Shown: positions 55,218-64,000 of the stretch, piece after piece | How positions within the stretch are numbered: the first letter of the stretch is position 1 | Layout: each line of letters opens with the position of its first letter | Assembly (NCBI GenBank): GCA_010206265.1 | Contig: VIQV01000001.1 | Coordinates: 62,001-126,000, forward strand | Direction: 5' to 3' | Origin: Lachnospiraceae bacterium MD329 | GTDB taxonomy: Bacteria; Bacillota; Clostridia; UBA1381 | DNA: 64,000 bases | Made by a program: the position numbers and the translations under genes | Notes under the pieces: generated by a model | Told to the model about the DNA's origin: nothing | The model's database searches: none | What the model saw: the letters and a program-made list of their open reading frames with translations, nothing else

Positions 55218-56420
55218 TTATTTTACTTGTCCCAACAGCCAATCAAGCGCGTTTATCCGCTTTATTCCGTCATAATCAGCAATCGGGTCATCATCAAGCG
55301 TCAAAATATATTTGGGATAATTATCATTTATCCTTTTCAAAGACGCTAACTCTCTTTCGAGTGTTTTCTCATCGCGAACACTCGCTGAGACTTGAAAATA
55401 CGTTATTCCGTCTGAGTTCATTGCAACAAAATCTACTTCCGCTTCTCCCGACTGCCCTACATACACATCATAACCGCGCCGCATCAATTCAAGATAAACG
55501 ACATTTTCCAATATATGTCCGACATCTGTACTGCGTTTGCCCAAAAGCATATACCTTAAACCAATGTCAACAACATAATATTTTTCAAGAGTTTTCAAAT
55601 ATCGCTTGCCTTTGATATTATACCTCTTTGCCTGATAAATCATCATACTGTCAAGCAGAGCCTTCAAATACTTTTCAACAGTTTTAGGATCAATCTTTCT
55701 GCCTGCCGATGTCATAGTATTTGCAATTTTTGTTGTTGACAACTGACTTCCTATATTGTCAAACACAAATCGAGTTACGCTTTCAAGCATCATTACATCA
55801 GATATACTGTACCGTGCCACAATATCCTTTAGAAGAACAGTATTATATATTCCCGAAAGATAGTCATGTATTTCTTTTTCATTGTTGTTATAATTCAGCA
55901 CATACGGAAATGAACTATTCTCTATATACAGCTTGTATTTTTCACTGATAGGAATGTTGTCAGTATTTCCTATACAGTATTCCGAAAACGACAGCGGCAA
56001 CATTCTGAGTTCTATATACCGTCCTGAAAGAAAGGTCGCTAATTCTCCCGACATAAAATACGCATTTGAACCCGTTATATACAAGTCAACATTTTTCTTT
56101 ATGAATAAACTGTCTACTGCTTTTTCAAAGTTTTGTACATGCTGTATTTCATCTAAAAAAATGTAGTTCATTTTATCGGGCAGCAATTTTTCTTTTATAT
56201 ATTTATACAGCTTGTGATAATCCTGCAATTCTTCATAGTCCATATCCTCAAAGTTAATGGATATAATCTGATTTTGTTTGGTTCCGTTATTTAAAAGATA
56301 CTCCTTATATATTTCAAATAACGTGGACTTTCCACATCTTCGTATGCCTGATATAACTTTGATAATTTGCTTATCCTTTGATTGTATAAGAAAATTCAGA
56401 TAATCGTCTCTTGGTATCAT
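55218..56420 (-). CDS. AAA ATPase with DUF4143 domain
   Basis: 400 residues. Walker A is GIRRCGKSTLFE and Walker B YIFLDEIQHV; sensor TGSNAYFMSGELATFLSGR fits AAA_14. The C-terminal ~140 residues match DUF4143, with a PD-(D/E)XK-like core (VVYLELMRRGYDVYVGQSGE, AEVDFVAMNSDG). These proteins are common in gut bacteria and often in accessory regions; activity unproven. The gene is upstream of the permease and co-directional. Confidence 0.92.
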   Translation of the reverse strand: MIPRDDYLNFLIQSKDKQIIKVISGIRRCGKSTLFEIYKEYLLNNGTKQNQIISINFEDMDYEELQDYHKLYKYIKEKLLPDKMNYIFLDEIQHVQNFEKAVDSLFIKKNVDLYITGSNAYFMSGELATFLSGRYIELRMLPLSFSEYCIGNTDNIPISEKYKLYIENSSFPYVLNYNNNEKEIHDYLSGIYNTVLLKDIVARYSISDVMMLESVTRFVFDNIGSQLSTTKIANTMTSAGRKIDPKTVEKYLKALLDSMMIYQAKRYNIKGKRYLKTLEKYYVVDIGLRYMLLGKRSTDVGHILENVVYLELMRRGYDVYVGQSGEAEVDFVAMNSDGITYFQVSASVRDEKTLERELASLKRINDNYPKYILTLDDDPIADYDGIKRINALDWLLGQVK

Positions 56421-56669
56421 AAAATCACCTCTCTTATATATTATCCATTATAATACTAAAATATGCCATTGTCAATATTTTTACGGATTTTATTCCTTAA
56501 ATTTACCATTAAAGTAAATAGCTTGTCCCACTATGGGACAAGCTATTTTTCATACAAAAGCGGTTTACTGCTATTCTTCTGTAATTTTACCTAAATTTCA
56601 GCGCCCCTCCCCTGCGTCGATGGCGGTGCAGAAACGGCTTAAAATCGACACTTTTGGCACTTTAAAGCA
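56421..56669. other. Region downstream of the truncated cwlD
   Basis: No gene. A stem AATAGCTTGTCCC / GGGACAAGCTATT (56517-56547) with TTTTT on the plus side is a probable terminator. A GC-rich stretch (about 56600-56640) holds a second copy of GACGCAGG, also present in the cwlD fragment. Confidence 0.5.
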
Positions 56670-56822
56670 TTACTCATACGCGCCATGACCTGCGTCAAGA
56701 ATTATTTTAAGTTCATTATCAGCTATTGTCTGACGAATTTCATACTGCCTTATCCCCACGAATACACCAATCACAGCAATAACTACCGCCGCTGCTGTAA
56801 GGTGTTTCCTTGTCAAAATCAT
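56670..56822 (-). pseudogene. cwlD: cwlD, truncated after the first catalytic motif
   Basis: 50 residues from the ATG at 56822, after GGGAGG. One N-terminal membrane helix (HLTAAAVVIAVIGVFVGI) leads into IILDAGHGAYE and a stop. This is the beginning of an Amidase_3 domain as in CwlD, the N-acetylmuramoyl-L-alanine amidase that makes muramic-delta-lactam in the spore cortex (whole protein about 230 residues). The metal His of DAGHG is present but all following catalytic residues are missing. Assignment to CwlD rather than another amidase is probable but not certain. Confidence 0.7.
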
Positions 56823-56875
56823 AAAACAACCTCCCACAAACAAAATATATAATATATTTTTATGAAAATACACAC

Positions 56876-56911
56876 ATAAAAATAACGCTTAATTAAGCGT
56901 TATTTTTATTC
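56876..56911 (-). terminator. Terminator after nagA
   Basis: A perfect 34-base palindrome centred on TTAATTAA with arms ATAAAAATAACGC and GCGTTATTTTTAT; functional in both directions. Confidence 0.75.
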
Positions 56912-56953
56912 CAAGCACCGTTTATCAGAAAATTCTACTTCGCAATTCCCTTT

Positions 56954-58009
56954 TTAAATTTTACCATTAATGATTACTGTGTCTATATTGCCGCTATCGT
57001 CAAGAACGACTAAATCACAGTCATATCCTTCTGAAATTTTTCCGCAGTTTAGTCCAAGCATTTGAGCCGGTGTTTCACTCGCCATTTTAAACGCGTCTTG
57101 TTCCAGAATACCGAAATCTATTGCGCATTTCACGCAGTCCAAAAGTGTTGACGTACTTCCGGCAAGCGCTCCGTCAGGTGTTCTTGCTATACCGTCTGTA
57201 ACAGTCATTTCCTGTCCGCCAAATTCATACTTACCGTCAGGAAGTCCTGTTGCTCGCATACTGTCGCTTATTAAAACCATTCTGTCCGCTCCGAATAATT
57301 TATACAAAATTCTTATCGCTGACGGATGTATATGCTTGCCGTCACATATGACCTGAATATACATATCATTATCAAACGCCGCGCCCAGCACTGACGGCAT
57401 ACGGTGATGTAAAGGCGGCATTGCATTAAACGTATGCGTTACGCATTTTGCGCCTGCGTCAGCCGCTTTTATCGCAGTGTCATAATCAGCCGCAGTATGA
57501 CCGACACACACAAGCATATCTGTATTTTTAATATAATCTATCGCTCCCGATAATTCAGGGGCAATCGTTACAATTTTAGCTCGGTCATACTCCCTAAATT
57601 CATTTATATCAGGTAATCTGATAAAATCAGCATTTTGAGCGCCCTTATATTTTTCACTTATATACGGACCTTCAAGGTGAATACCAGCTATTTTTGCTCC
57701 TTTTTCAGGAACAGGAGCGGTCAGCACCTTTACAATATCCTTGTGCGGAGCGGTCATTGTTGTTGGATACACTGTTGTTGTGCCTGCATTCGCATACAGC
57801 AATGACAGCTTATCCAATTCCGCGTCCATTGTATCAATTCCTCCCATACCGTGAGTATGAATATCCACAAGCCCCGCAAATGCCCTCTTACCGCAGAAGT
57901 CTGTTCCCTCACCGTCTATTCTGCCTATTTTTTCAATTTTACCGTCCTTGCACAAAATGTCAAGGATTTCTCCGTTTATACTTAGATTTTTAAATAAAGA
58001 ATAATTCAT
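56954..58009 (-). CDS. nagA: N-acetylglucosamine-6-phosphate deacetylase
   Basis: 351 residues. Metal-site motifs: DIHTHGMGG, HLEGPYISEKYKGA, VGHTAADYD, THTFNAMPPLHHR, and the catalytic Asp in LISDSMRATGLPDG. Deacetylates GlcNAc-6-phosphate to glucosamine-6-phosphate, for amino-sugar catabolism or cell wall recycling. Slightly shorter than the ~380-residue norm, at the N-terminus. No nagB is adjacent. Confidence 0.95.
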   Translation of the reverse strand: MNYSLFKNLSINGEILDILCKDGKIEKIGRIDGEGTDFCGKRAFAGLVDIHTHGMGGIDTMDAELDKLSLLYANAGTTTVYPTTMTAPHKDIVKVLTAPVPEKGAKIAGIHLEGPYISEKYKGAQNADFIRLPDINEFREYDRAKIVTIAPELSGAIDYIKNTDMLVCVGHTAADYDTAIKAADAGAKCVTHTFNAMPPLHHRMPSVLGAAFDNDMYIQVICDGKHIHPSAIRILYKLFGADRMVLISDSMRATGLPDGKYEFGGQEMTVTDGIARTPDGALAGSTSTLLDCVKCAIDFGILEQDAFKMASETPAQMLGLNCGKISEGYDCDLVVLDDSGNIDTVIINGKI

Positions 58010-58039
58010 TTTGCACCTTTCATCATTTATATAATTTAT

Positions 58040-58180
58040 TTAATCAGCACAATCACATCTTGGTGTAACTATTACTGTTATTGTAACATCATCTGACAGC
58101 ATTGTAAAGCTATATTTATCCATTTCGGCTGTTACAGGCACATTTTCATCGTTTTTTGTACTATAACACATTTGCAGCAT
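58040..58180 (-). CDS. 46-residue unknown peptide behind an AgrC-like kinase
   Basis: ATG at 58180, three bases after the kinase stop. It has no clear Shine-Dalgarno and would depend on coupling. Sequence MLQMCYSTKNDENVPVTAEM, then a hydrophobic/Thr stretch (VTITVIVT) and a C-terminal RCDCAD. It lacks AgrD hallmarks (no Gln-Pro...Pro tail) and I do not recognise it. It could be a signalling or modified peptide, or chance; the C-terminal CxC is unusual. Confidence 0.4.
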   Translation of the reverse strand: MLQMCYSTKNDENVPVTAEMDKYSFTMLSDDVTITVIVTPRCDCAD

Positions 58181-58183
58181 AAT

Positions 58184-59455
58184 TTACATACTGCACCTGA
58201 ATACAAAATCACCATTTTCTACAACAAAGCAATACACCCCCTCATTCTTTTCAACAATTGACGCCATAGACTTTGTACCGTAGCCGTGACCCTCTTTTTT
58301 TGATTTCGGCAAACCACGTTCAAAGAGTACAGGCGTGGAAATCGGATTTTTGATTTCAAGATAAACCTTATCCGCTTCGGTAAAGCACTTTACAGATATT
58401 CTTTTATTATTACAGTCTTTAAGCGCATTTACAGAATTTTCAAGACCGTTGGATAAAATAACTGTCAATTCCATTTCATTAACAGGCAATTTCTCAGCCA
58501 GACTTATATTTGTATCAAATTGAATCTTAGCACGCTCTGCAATTCTTTCATAATACGAAAGTACCACATTGACAGAATGATTACCGCAGTAATTTTTAAC
58601 CGTACTTTTGTCTGATTCCCGTATTAAACTCTGTATACTCTCCTCCGCACTGTTCAGATTATTGTTTTTAAGATGATCGCTTATTAAAAGAAGTTTATGC
58701 CTCATATCGTGCCGAAGTATTTTAATTTGTTCCTCGATTTCCGCACTGCTCTCAAGCCGCTCGTTTACCATTTTTACCTGCATATTAAGCGCGCGGTTTT
58801 CCTCTGCCGCATCAAACAATTTTAACTGTGTCCATAAAACCTTAAAAACCGTAATATACATTACAGGCACCAATACCAGTATCAAAACAAGATGTGATAT
58901 ATACTCCGGTCTTTCCAGAATAATAAATGGGTAATAGGTTGTCCAGATAATAATTATATAAAACAGAGCCGCCAATATTGAAAATACGCCCCACCCCTTT
59001 TTCATTCGTCTTTGAAGCGACTGATACGGAGTGCGCAGGTATTTCACGATAAAAAACTCTGCCAGCGGAAAAAGAATCAGTCTTGACACAAACATTACGA
59101 TATAATTTTTAATTCCAAGCAGTCCGTCCAGCAGATTGGTTATAAAAAGCAGTTCCAGCACAACCGTATCAACCAGACAAAACGTAAACAAAAATCTTGT
59201 GCCTCTGTTTTTAGCCATAACAAAAAACAGTATAAGACTCGGAATCACGCACACAGGCACTATCAGCTCGCCTGCTTTTGCCGTGCCGAACTGCCTTACG
59301 TTAAACACAGTTATTATTATAATAGCTGTCATAAAAATGCCTGTAATAATATTGGTTTTCTTTTGAGAAAATCGGCTTTCATAAAGCATCATAAACATAA
59401 TACAGCAGTGAATAAGCACCCATATAATAGACAAATCGCGAAGAATTGTATCCAT
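58184..59455 (-). CDS. AgrC-like GHKL sensor histidine kinase
   Basis: 423 residues. Six membrane segments (about 1-215), a coiled linker (ENRALNMQVKMVNERLESSA), phospho-acceptor His in ILRHDMRHKLL, N-box NGLENSVNAL and G-box GHGYGTKSMASI. The architecture is that of a peptide-sensing AgrC-type kinase, but there is no agrB or agrD next to it. It follows its regulator by 16 bases. It might read the product of another locus, such as the agrD at 37530. Confidence 0.9.
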   Translation of the reverse strand: MDTILRDLSIIWVLIHCCIMFMMLYESRFSQKKTNIITGIFMTAIIIITVFNVRQFGTAKAGELIVPVCVIPSLILFFVMAKNRGTRFLFTFCLVDTVVLELLFITNLLDGLLGIKNYIVMFVSRLILFPLAEFFIVKYLRTPYQSLQRRMKKGWGVFSILAALFYIIIIWTTYYPFIILERPEYISHLVLILVLVPVMYITVFKVLWTQLKLFDAAEENRALNMQVKMVNERLESSAEIEEQIKILRHDMRHKLLLISDHLKNNNLNSAEESIQSLIRESDKSTVKNYCGNHSVNVVLSYYERIAERAKIQFDTNISLAEKLPVNEMELTVILSNGLENSVNALKDCNNKRISVKCFTEADKVYLEIKNPISTPVLFERGLPKSKKEGHGYGTKSMASIVEKNEGVYCFVVENGDFVFRCSM

Positions 59456-59471
59456 ATCTTATTCCTTCCTT

Positions 59472-60206
59472 CTAAGAACGATCTTTTATTTTTACATTCA
59501 TAAATTTAATTTTAGCATCGGCATATTTCCGTGTAACAGGAAACTCCGCGCCGTTTTTCATTTTAAATCCGCGCGCCGTAACCGATAACACATTTTTCAT
59601 ATTAACCAGATAACAATCCGCGCTTTTAATAAACAATTCACAGGCAATAATTTCCTCCGCCTGCCTGTCAAACGAATCTCTTGACGACAGACACTCAATA
59701 TTACTGCCGCTGTTCATATGCAATACAAGCCTGTGGTCAATATATTCAACAGCATTAATTCCGCTTACCGCCACAGGCATTGTACCTTCCGCTGTTTTAA
59801 CGCTAATCATAATTTCCTCTTCTTTCGGCGGAATACAGTATGTAAAAAACTTGTCAAGCTCGCCAAACAGCCGTTCCCTGTCAACCGGCTTTACAAGATA
59901 TGAAAACGCGTTCACGGAAAATGCGTCAAGTGAATATTCCTTCGTGGTTGTCAGATAAATAATAATTGAGCGCTTATTGTATTTGCGTATACTCTGTCCG
60001 AGCTCAACACCGCTCATACCACTCATTACAATATCCAGAATATATATTTTACTTCCTCCGTTTTCTTTTTCATATTCCAGAAGCTCCGACGGATTTGTAA
60101 ATTTCACAATTTCAATATCCAGTTTTTCACTCTCAATATACTGCGACACATACTCCCCTATCAGTGCAAGCTGGTCACTTTCATCGTCACATATGGCAAT
60201 TCTCAT
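59472..60206 (-). CDS. LytTR response regulator
   Basis: 244 residues. Receiver with acidic pocket ICDDE, phospho-acceptor Asp58 (IYILDIVMSGMSGVELG) and switch Lys in YLVKPVD; LytTR DNA-binding domain (about 135-240) with ELFIKSADCYLVNMKNVLSV. Partner of the downstream kinase. Direct repeats typical of LytTR sites lie 75-110 bases upstream. Confidence 0.92.
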   Translation of the reverse strand: MRIAICDDESDQLALIGEYVSQYIESEKLDIEIVKFTNPSELLEYEKENGGSKIYILDIVMSGMSGVELGQSIRKYNKRSIIIYLTTTKEYSLDAFSVNAFSYLVKPVDRERLFGELDKFFTYCIPPKEEEIMISVKTAEGTMPVAVSGINAVEYIDHRLVLHMNSGSNIECLSSRDSFDRQAEEIIACELFIKSADCYLVNMKNVLSVTARGFKMKNGAEFPVTRKYADAKIKFMNVKIKDRS

Positions 60207-60280
60207 TTGTACCCTCCTTGATGATATTTTATTAATTAAATTTTAACATACATTTTTCACTGTTTCAATCAAAAAGTATG

Positions 60281-60314
60281 TCAAATAAGTGAAAAACACG
60301 TTAAATAAGTGAAA
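60281..60314 (-). promoter_or_regulatory. Direct repeats upstream of the LytTR regulator
   Basis: AAATAAGTGAAA occurs twice, within 60281-60294 and 60301-60314, 20 bases (two turns) apart. LytTR proteins bind pairs of direct repeats with this spacing. A related TTTTCACTGTTT lies near 60253-60264. Confidence 0.55.
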
Positions 60315-60476
60315 GAAATTGAAAATCATTTAAAGTATGCTATGCTTTAAATAATATATAGTAGAATTCCGCGTGAATTTTTACCTACCGCACACTTATA
60401 TCTCCGATTACGGCAATTATATCGGCATTTTTGCTAAATGTCAGACTTCAGAAAAAGAAAGGTCGTGTGAAGAAAA

Positions 60477-61160
60477 ATGAATGATATAGAATTGACGATT
60501 TTAATGCCCTGCTTAAACGAGGAAAAAACTATAGGTTTTTGTATCAGCGAGGCGCAGGAATATATTAAAAAAAGCGGAATATCCGCTGAAATACTGATTG
60601 CCAATAACGGAAGCTGTGACAATTCAAGAAAAATTGCGATTGATTTGGGCGCGAGAGTTGAAACCGTCCCCTTCAGGGGTTACGGTAACGCTGTACGCGG
60701 CGGAATAGACCTCGCAAGAGGAAAATATATAATTATGGGCGATTGCGACGGCAGCTATGATTTCACGGACCTTAACGCTTTCTTGGAAAAACTCCGCGAA
60801 GGCTTCACTCTCGTAATGGGCAACCGTTACAGGGGCGGTTTTGAAAAGGGCGCAATGCCGTTTTTACATAGATATATCGGAATACCGTTTCTATCATTTC
60901 TCGGACGGTTAAAATATAAAACAGACATCGGCGATTTTCACTGCGGACTGCGCGCATTTCAAAGAGAAACCGCGCTTTCGCTTAACTTAAAAGCCGAAGG
61001 AATGGAATTTGCAACTGAGATAATCGGCGCATTTGCCGACGCAGGCGAAAAAATATGCGAAATTCCCGTTACTCTCCGCTACGGCAGGCGCGGAGGAAAA
61101 TCACATCTTCGTACAGTCCGCGACGGACTTAGACATATAAGGTTAATCTTATTTAACTAA
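60477..61160 (+). CDS. Family 2 glycosyltransferase, short form
   Basis: 227 residues, no membrane helix. GT-A domain with ILMPCLNEEKTIGFCISEAQ, the metal motif IIMGDCDGSYDFTD, MGNRYRGGFEKGAMPFLHRY and GDFHCGLRAFQRETA. It resembles polyprenyl-phosphate mannosyl/glucosyl transferases but lacks the C-terminal membrane part of some relatives; this may be the natural short form. A polysaccharide or lipid glycosylation role is likely. It precedes the surface protein by 26 bases. Confidence 0.9.
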   Translation: MNDIELTILMPCLNEEKTIGFCISEAQEYIKKSGISAEILIANNGSCDNSRKIAIDLGARVETVPFRGYGNAVRGGIDLARGKYIIMGDCDGSYDFTDLNAFLEKLREGFTLVMGNRYRGGFEKGAMPFLHRYIGIPFLSFLGRLKYKTDIGDFHCGLRAFQRETALSLNLKAEGMEFATEIIGAFADAGEKICEIPVTLRYGRRGGKSHLRTVRDGLRHIRLILFN

Positions 61161-61186
61161 TAAAATTTTCAGGGAGGAAAAACATT

Positions 61187-64000
61187 ATGAAGAAAAAATT
61201 GAAAGGACTGCTTGCCCTGTGGCTCTCTCTTGCTATGCTTATGAGCTCGGCGCAGGCGTTTGCAAGTAATTGGTACGTCTATAACGGCGATGTGCCTGCG
61301 GAGGCGGCAGGACGGAACGGCTTATGGTATAACACAACTGAGTTTGCAGGTTTTGACGAAAGCAAACCTCGCAATGCACAGGACATCGGAGGCACGCCTG
61401 TAACGCTTTTCACCGATCCCGTTACGGTTGAACACAAGCACAAGGTCTGCGGCGCGGAGTGTGCCGACCCGAATCACTCGGAGCACGGGGACATAATCTG
61501 GACAGCGTGGAACAGCGATAATTCTCTCCCGACAACGGCGGGCAATTATTATCTGACAACAGATGTAACTATTGACAACTCATATATAGTACCCAATGGC
61601 GAAACAAGTCTTTGTCTTAACGGTCATACATTACAAAGCACTGATACAAGCGAAGACGGCAAAATAATTAATATCTGGTCAAACACAGAGCTGAATTTGT
61701 GCGACTGTTCCGAGAATAATGCAGGTAAAATAACAGGCAGTGTGCCTAACGGCGTTGTTTTCTCAAGATTAGTAATAGGGGAAACATCTGCACCCGTATT
61801 TAATATGTACGGAGGTACAATCAGCGGGATAAATTATGCCAACCCCGCAAATCCTACCGGCGCGGCAGTTAATATTACCACAGACAATGCTGAATTTCAT
61901 ATGTACGGCGGTAAAATTACAGATAACGGAGCTGTCGGAGTTAATGCCTCAGAAAAATTTTTCCTTTCGGGAACGGTGGATATTTCAAATAATGGTTCCT
62001 CATACGCGCAGATGATAAGCGCTATGAGCGAACAGCTTGCAGAGGCAGGTATCAATTTGGGCAATATCGGCGAAAACATTGATATTGCCGTAGAACAGGG
62101 AAAAACTGTTCAGCTTGAATCGCCTGTTACTATGACAAACAAGAGCAGTATATTTATGCAGGGAGGAGATATGTCCTTCTGCGGTACTTTTACACAGGGC
62201 TGGAACGAAAAAATGAACGGCAAAAATCCCGCTGATTACTTTATCAGTACAGCGGACGCTTTTACAGTAAAACTAAATGACAGCGGCGAGGCTGAGCTTG
62301 CCGTAATGCCAGCACATTCTCACGATATGTCGGTTGAGTGCGGAAACGATAACGCGATAGGCTTTGACCACGCGCTTACCTCACAGGACGGCAAGCTGTA
62401 TATTGACGGCGCGGTTGTGGAGCCGGACGCAGGCAATAGCTCTATCTATTTACCTGACGGTAATTATTATCTTGCAGAGAGTGTAACTCCTGCCAATATT
62501 ATTGAAATTCGGGGCAATGTAAATCTCTGCTTAAACGGACATACTCTTGATATGGGTGAAGCTAAGATTGGCATTAGACGCACTACTCCCGATTACGGTA
62601 ATTATAAAGGCAATCTGAGCCTTTGCAACTGCGGTGAAGGCGGGAAAATTACAAGCTCTTATAGCGGAGGCCACAATACATCAGCTACTATAGAAGTAGA
62701 TAATGAATTTTCTATGTACGGAGTTAATGTAATAAATACCTCCAATGATGAACGAAATGTAAAGCAGGCGGTTTCTACTTTGGGCGGAACGGTAAGGCTT
62801 TACGGCGGCGAGGTTGTGTCGTTAAATGACAATGCTGTTTGTGTTGACGGCAGCAAAGGCGGTTTGAGCCTTTCGGGCGAGCCGAAAATAACGGGAGCGG
62901 CGGATAAGGCGGATATTTATCTGGCTAACGAATACTATGATAAAATTATAACGCTTGACGCTCCGCTTACCAATACCGAGCCTTACAGAGTAGGGGCAGA
63001 GCATGAAAACACCTTTACAAGCGGCTGGAGCGAGCATATGGGAACAGCGGTATTTTCCGATTACTTTATAAGCGCGACAAAGGGCAGATTTATAGCCAAA
63101 GACGAAAACAACGAGCTTAAAATATACGATTATGCTATAACAGAACAGCCGTCGGCGGAAAACAACTATACCGTAACCGCAAACGGCGCGCCTGATTATG
63201 CTCCCACAAGCTATAAGTGGTATCTGGCGGAGGTCGTAACAAAAGATATAACAGATCAAAACGCTTTTAATTATGAATACAACGGCAGCACAAGTTCATA
63301 TGACAATGTAACAGGTCTGTGGACGGGTGTGAACGGTATGGACAATCTGACTTCCTATTACTTCACAATCCTTAACCTCAGTAAGGGCGATATGGTTAAG
63401 ATTAAGCCGTCCGATACTCTAAACAATTATACTTATGCGTACCTTGAGAACGATGATAACAGGCTTTATACAAAAACAACAAATGAAAACGGTGAGTATG
63501 AATTTACCGTTCCTGCGGACGGTCAATACACATTCTCTTTCAATAGCGGAAATACGCCGACTGTTAAGGCAACCGTTATAAAAACAAACAAAAAAGGCGA
63601 GGTCAAAGGACAGACAACAAATCAGCTTACAGCCGTATATCCGGGCTCGTATCTCTGCGAGGTCAGCTATGAGGACTATACGCTTTTAACAAGCGATGTG
63701 TTTGACTATACACCCTCTGTCCCCCCTGTCGAGCATAAACACGATATGTCGGTTACGTGCGGACACGACAACGAGATTGTGTTCGATAAGGTGCTAACTG
63801 CGGACGAGGACGGCTGGCTGTATATCAATGACGTAGCTGCAACGACGGATGAAGCGTCTGATTTTATGCTTTCGGAAGGCAATTATTATATTAAAGACAA
63901 TTTAAGTCTGCGCAGGGGATTAAGAATTAATGATGATGTAAATCTCTGCCTTAACGGCAAAACCCTCGAATTTCAAAACGACTACACTATCTATGTTCAG
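61187..64000 (+). CDS. Large secreted repeat protein, 3' end outside window
   Basis: 938 residues visible, starting behind a strong AGGGAGGAAA site and reading to the edge. Signal peptide ends near residue 26 (SSAQAFA). Repeats of about 100-120 residues recur with beta-helix character: VNLCLNGHTLDMG, NLCDCSENNAGKITG, MYGGKITDNGAVGV. Linker units HKHDMSV are followed by CG-rich segments near 62320 and 63735. This is the pattern of extracellular parallel-beta-helix/adhesin-like proteins of gut Clostridia. No catalytic motif is seen. The C-terminal anchor is beyond the window. Confidence 0.85.
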   Translation, partial: MKKKLKGLLALWLSLAMLMSSAQAFASNWYVYNGDVPAEAAGRNGLWYNTTEFAGFDESKPRNAQDIGGTPVTLFTDPVTVEHKHKVCGAECADPNHSEHGDIIWTAWNSDNSLPTTAGNYYLTTDVTIDNSYIVPNGETSLCLNGHTLQSTDTSEDGKIINIWSNTELNLCDCSENNAGKITGSVPNGVVFSRLVIGETSAPVFNMYGGTISGINYANPANPTGAAVNITTDNAEFHMYGGKITDNGAVGVNASEKFFLSGTVDISNNGSSYAQMISAMSEQLAEAGINLGNIGENIDIAVEQGKTVQLESPVTMTNKSSIFMQGGDMSFCGTFTQGWNEKMNGKNPADYFISTADAFTVKLNDSGEAELAVMPAHSHDMSVECGNDNAIGFDHALTSQDGKLYIDGAVVEPDAGNSSIYLPDGNYYLAESVTPANIIEIRGNVNLCLNGHTLDMGEAKIGIRRTTPDYGNYKGNLSLCNCGEGGKITSSYSGGHNTSATIEVDNEFSMYGVNVINTSNDERNVKQAVSTLGGTVRLYGGEVVSLNDNAVCVDGSKGGLSLSGEPKITGAADKADIYLANEYYDKIITLDAPLTNTEPYRVGAEHENTFTSGWSEHMGTAVFSDYFISATKGRFIAKDENNELKIYDYAITEQPSAENNYTVTANGAPDYAPTSYKWYLAEVVTKDITDQNAFNYEYNGSTSSYDNVTGLWTGVNGMDNLTSYYFTILNLSKGDMVKIKPSDTLNNYTYAYLENDDNRLYTKTTNENGEYEFTVPADGQYTFSFNSGNTPTVKATVIKTNKKGEVKGQTTNQLTAVYPGSYLCEVSYEDYTLLTSDVFDYTPSVPPVEHKHDMSVTCGHDNEIVFDKVLTADEDGWLYINDVAATTDEASDFMLSEGNYYIKDNLSLRRGLRINDDVNLCLNGKTLEFQNDYTIYVQ

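Noticed and set aside
61897-63259. Minus-strand ORFs under the right-edge surface protein
   Set aside because: Shadows of the long plus-strand frame with a clear signal peptide and ribosome site.
1-64000. CRISPR array
   Set aside because: No regularly spaced 25-40-base direct repeats; the repeated sequences found are protein repeats (YD, RCC1, GLUG, beta-helix) or short regulatory repeats.

Overview
The window looks like part of the genome of an anaerobic, spore-forming, gut-type Clostridia (Bacillota). The evidence is sporulation and cortex genes (cotJABC, a SleB-type hydrolase, a GerMN protein, a cwlD fragment), Agr-type peptide signalling, ISL3 and IS3 remnants, and generally low GC. A pectin-degrading lifestyle is suggested by an arabinofuranosidase, a 2666-residue multi-esterase resembling rhamnogalacturonan/pectin deacetylases, and an eda-kdgK pair that finishes uronate breakdown. 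A Monoglobus-like organism would fit, but that is only an inference.

Positions 1-15160 are very AT-rich and read as one end of an integrated element. They hold a secreted RHS/YD-repeat protein cut by the window edge, a secreted subtilase with RCC1 repeats, and a complete agr quorum-sensing operon (XRE, LytTR regulator, GHKL kinase, AgrB, 50-residue AgrD). They continue with an XRE repressor, a leader peptide with terminator, a sigma-like factor, a GC-elevated structured region that looks like a noncoding RNA, a 59-residue protein and a large serine recombinase. The recombinase ends inside cotJC, the last gene of the spore-coat cotJABC operon, and only the first ~63 codons of cotJC are present. 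This is the layout of a sporulation-gene-interrupting element, like skin in sigK, but here carrying its own quorum-sensing system. The other end of cotJC is not in the window.

Positions 15200-37000 are chromosomal housekeeping: GH51 arabinofuranosidase-DUF6171-ComF; SleB; a TetR/GLUG-repeat/MMPL exporter operon; amidohydrolase-thioredoxin reductase-glycosyltransferase; DUF2752 and DUF4190 proteins; eda-kdgK; a ComEA-like/OmpR regulator/histidine kinase/GerMN operon; and a DacA-type D,D-carboxypeptidase.

Positions 37000-38600 hold a second, broken agr locus: an intact 48-residue AgrD, an AgrB whose N-terminus is lost at an IS3-family remnant, and a nearby HTH regulator. Positions 38774-47756 hold the giant esterase and a divergent AraC regulator with tandem sites between them.

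Positions 47778-52700 are a worn accessory region: a truncated GNAT gene, an ISL3 remnant whose end sits inside a tRNA-Asn remnant, an unrecognised two-gene soluble/membrane module, and an AbrB-like plus HipA-like kinase pair.

Positions 52788-64000 hold Bcp peroxiredoxin, a HAD phosphatase, an SLC13-type permease, a DUF4143 ATPase, a truncated cwlD, NagA, an Agr-type kinase/LytTR regulator pair with a 46-residue ORF behind it, a glycosyltransferase and a large secreted repeat protein running off the right edge.
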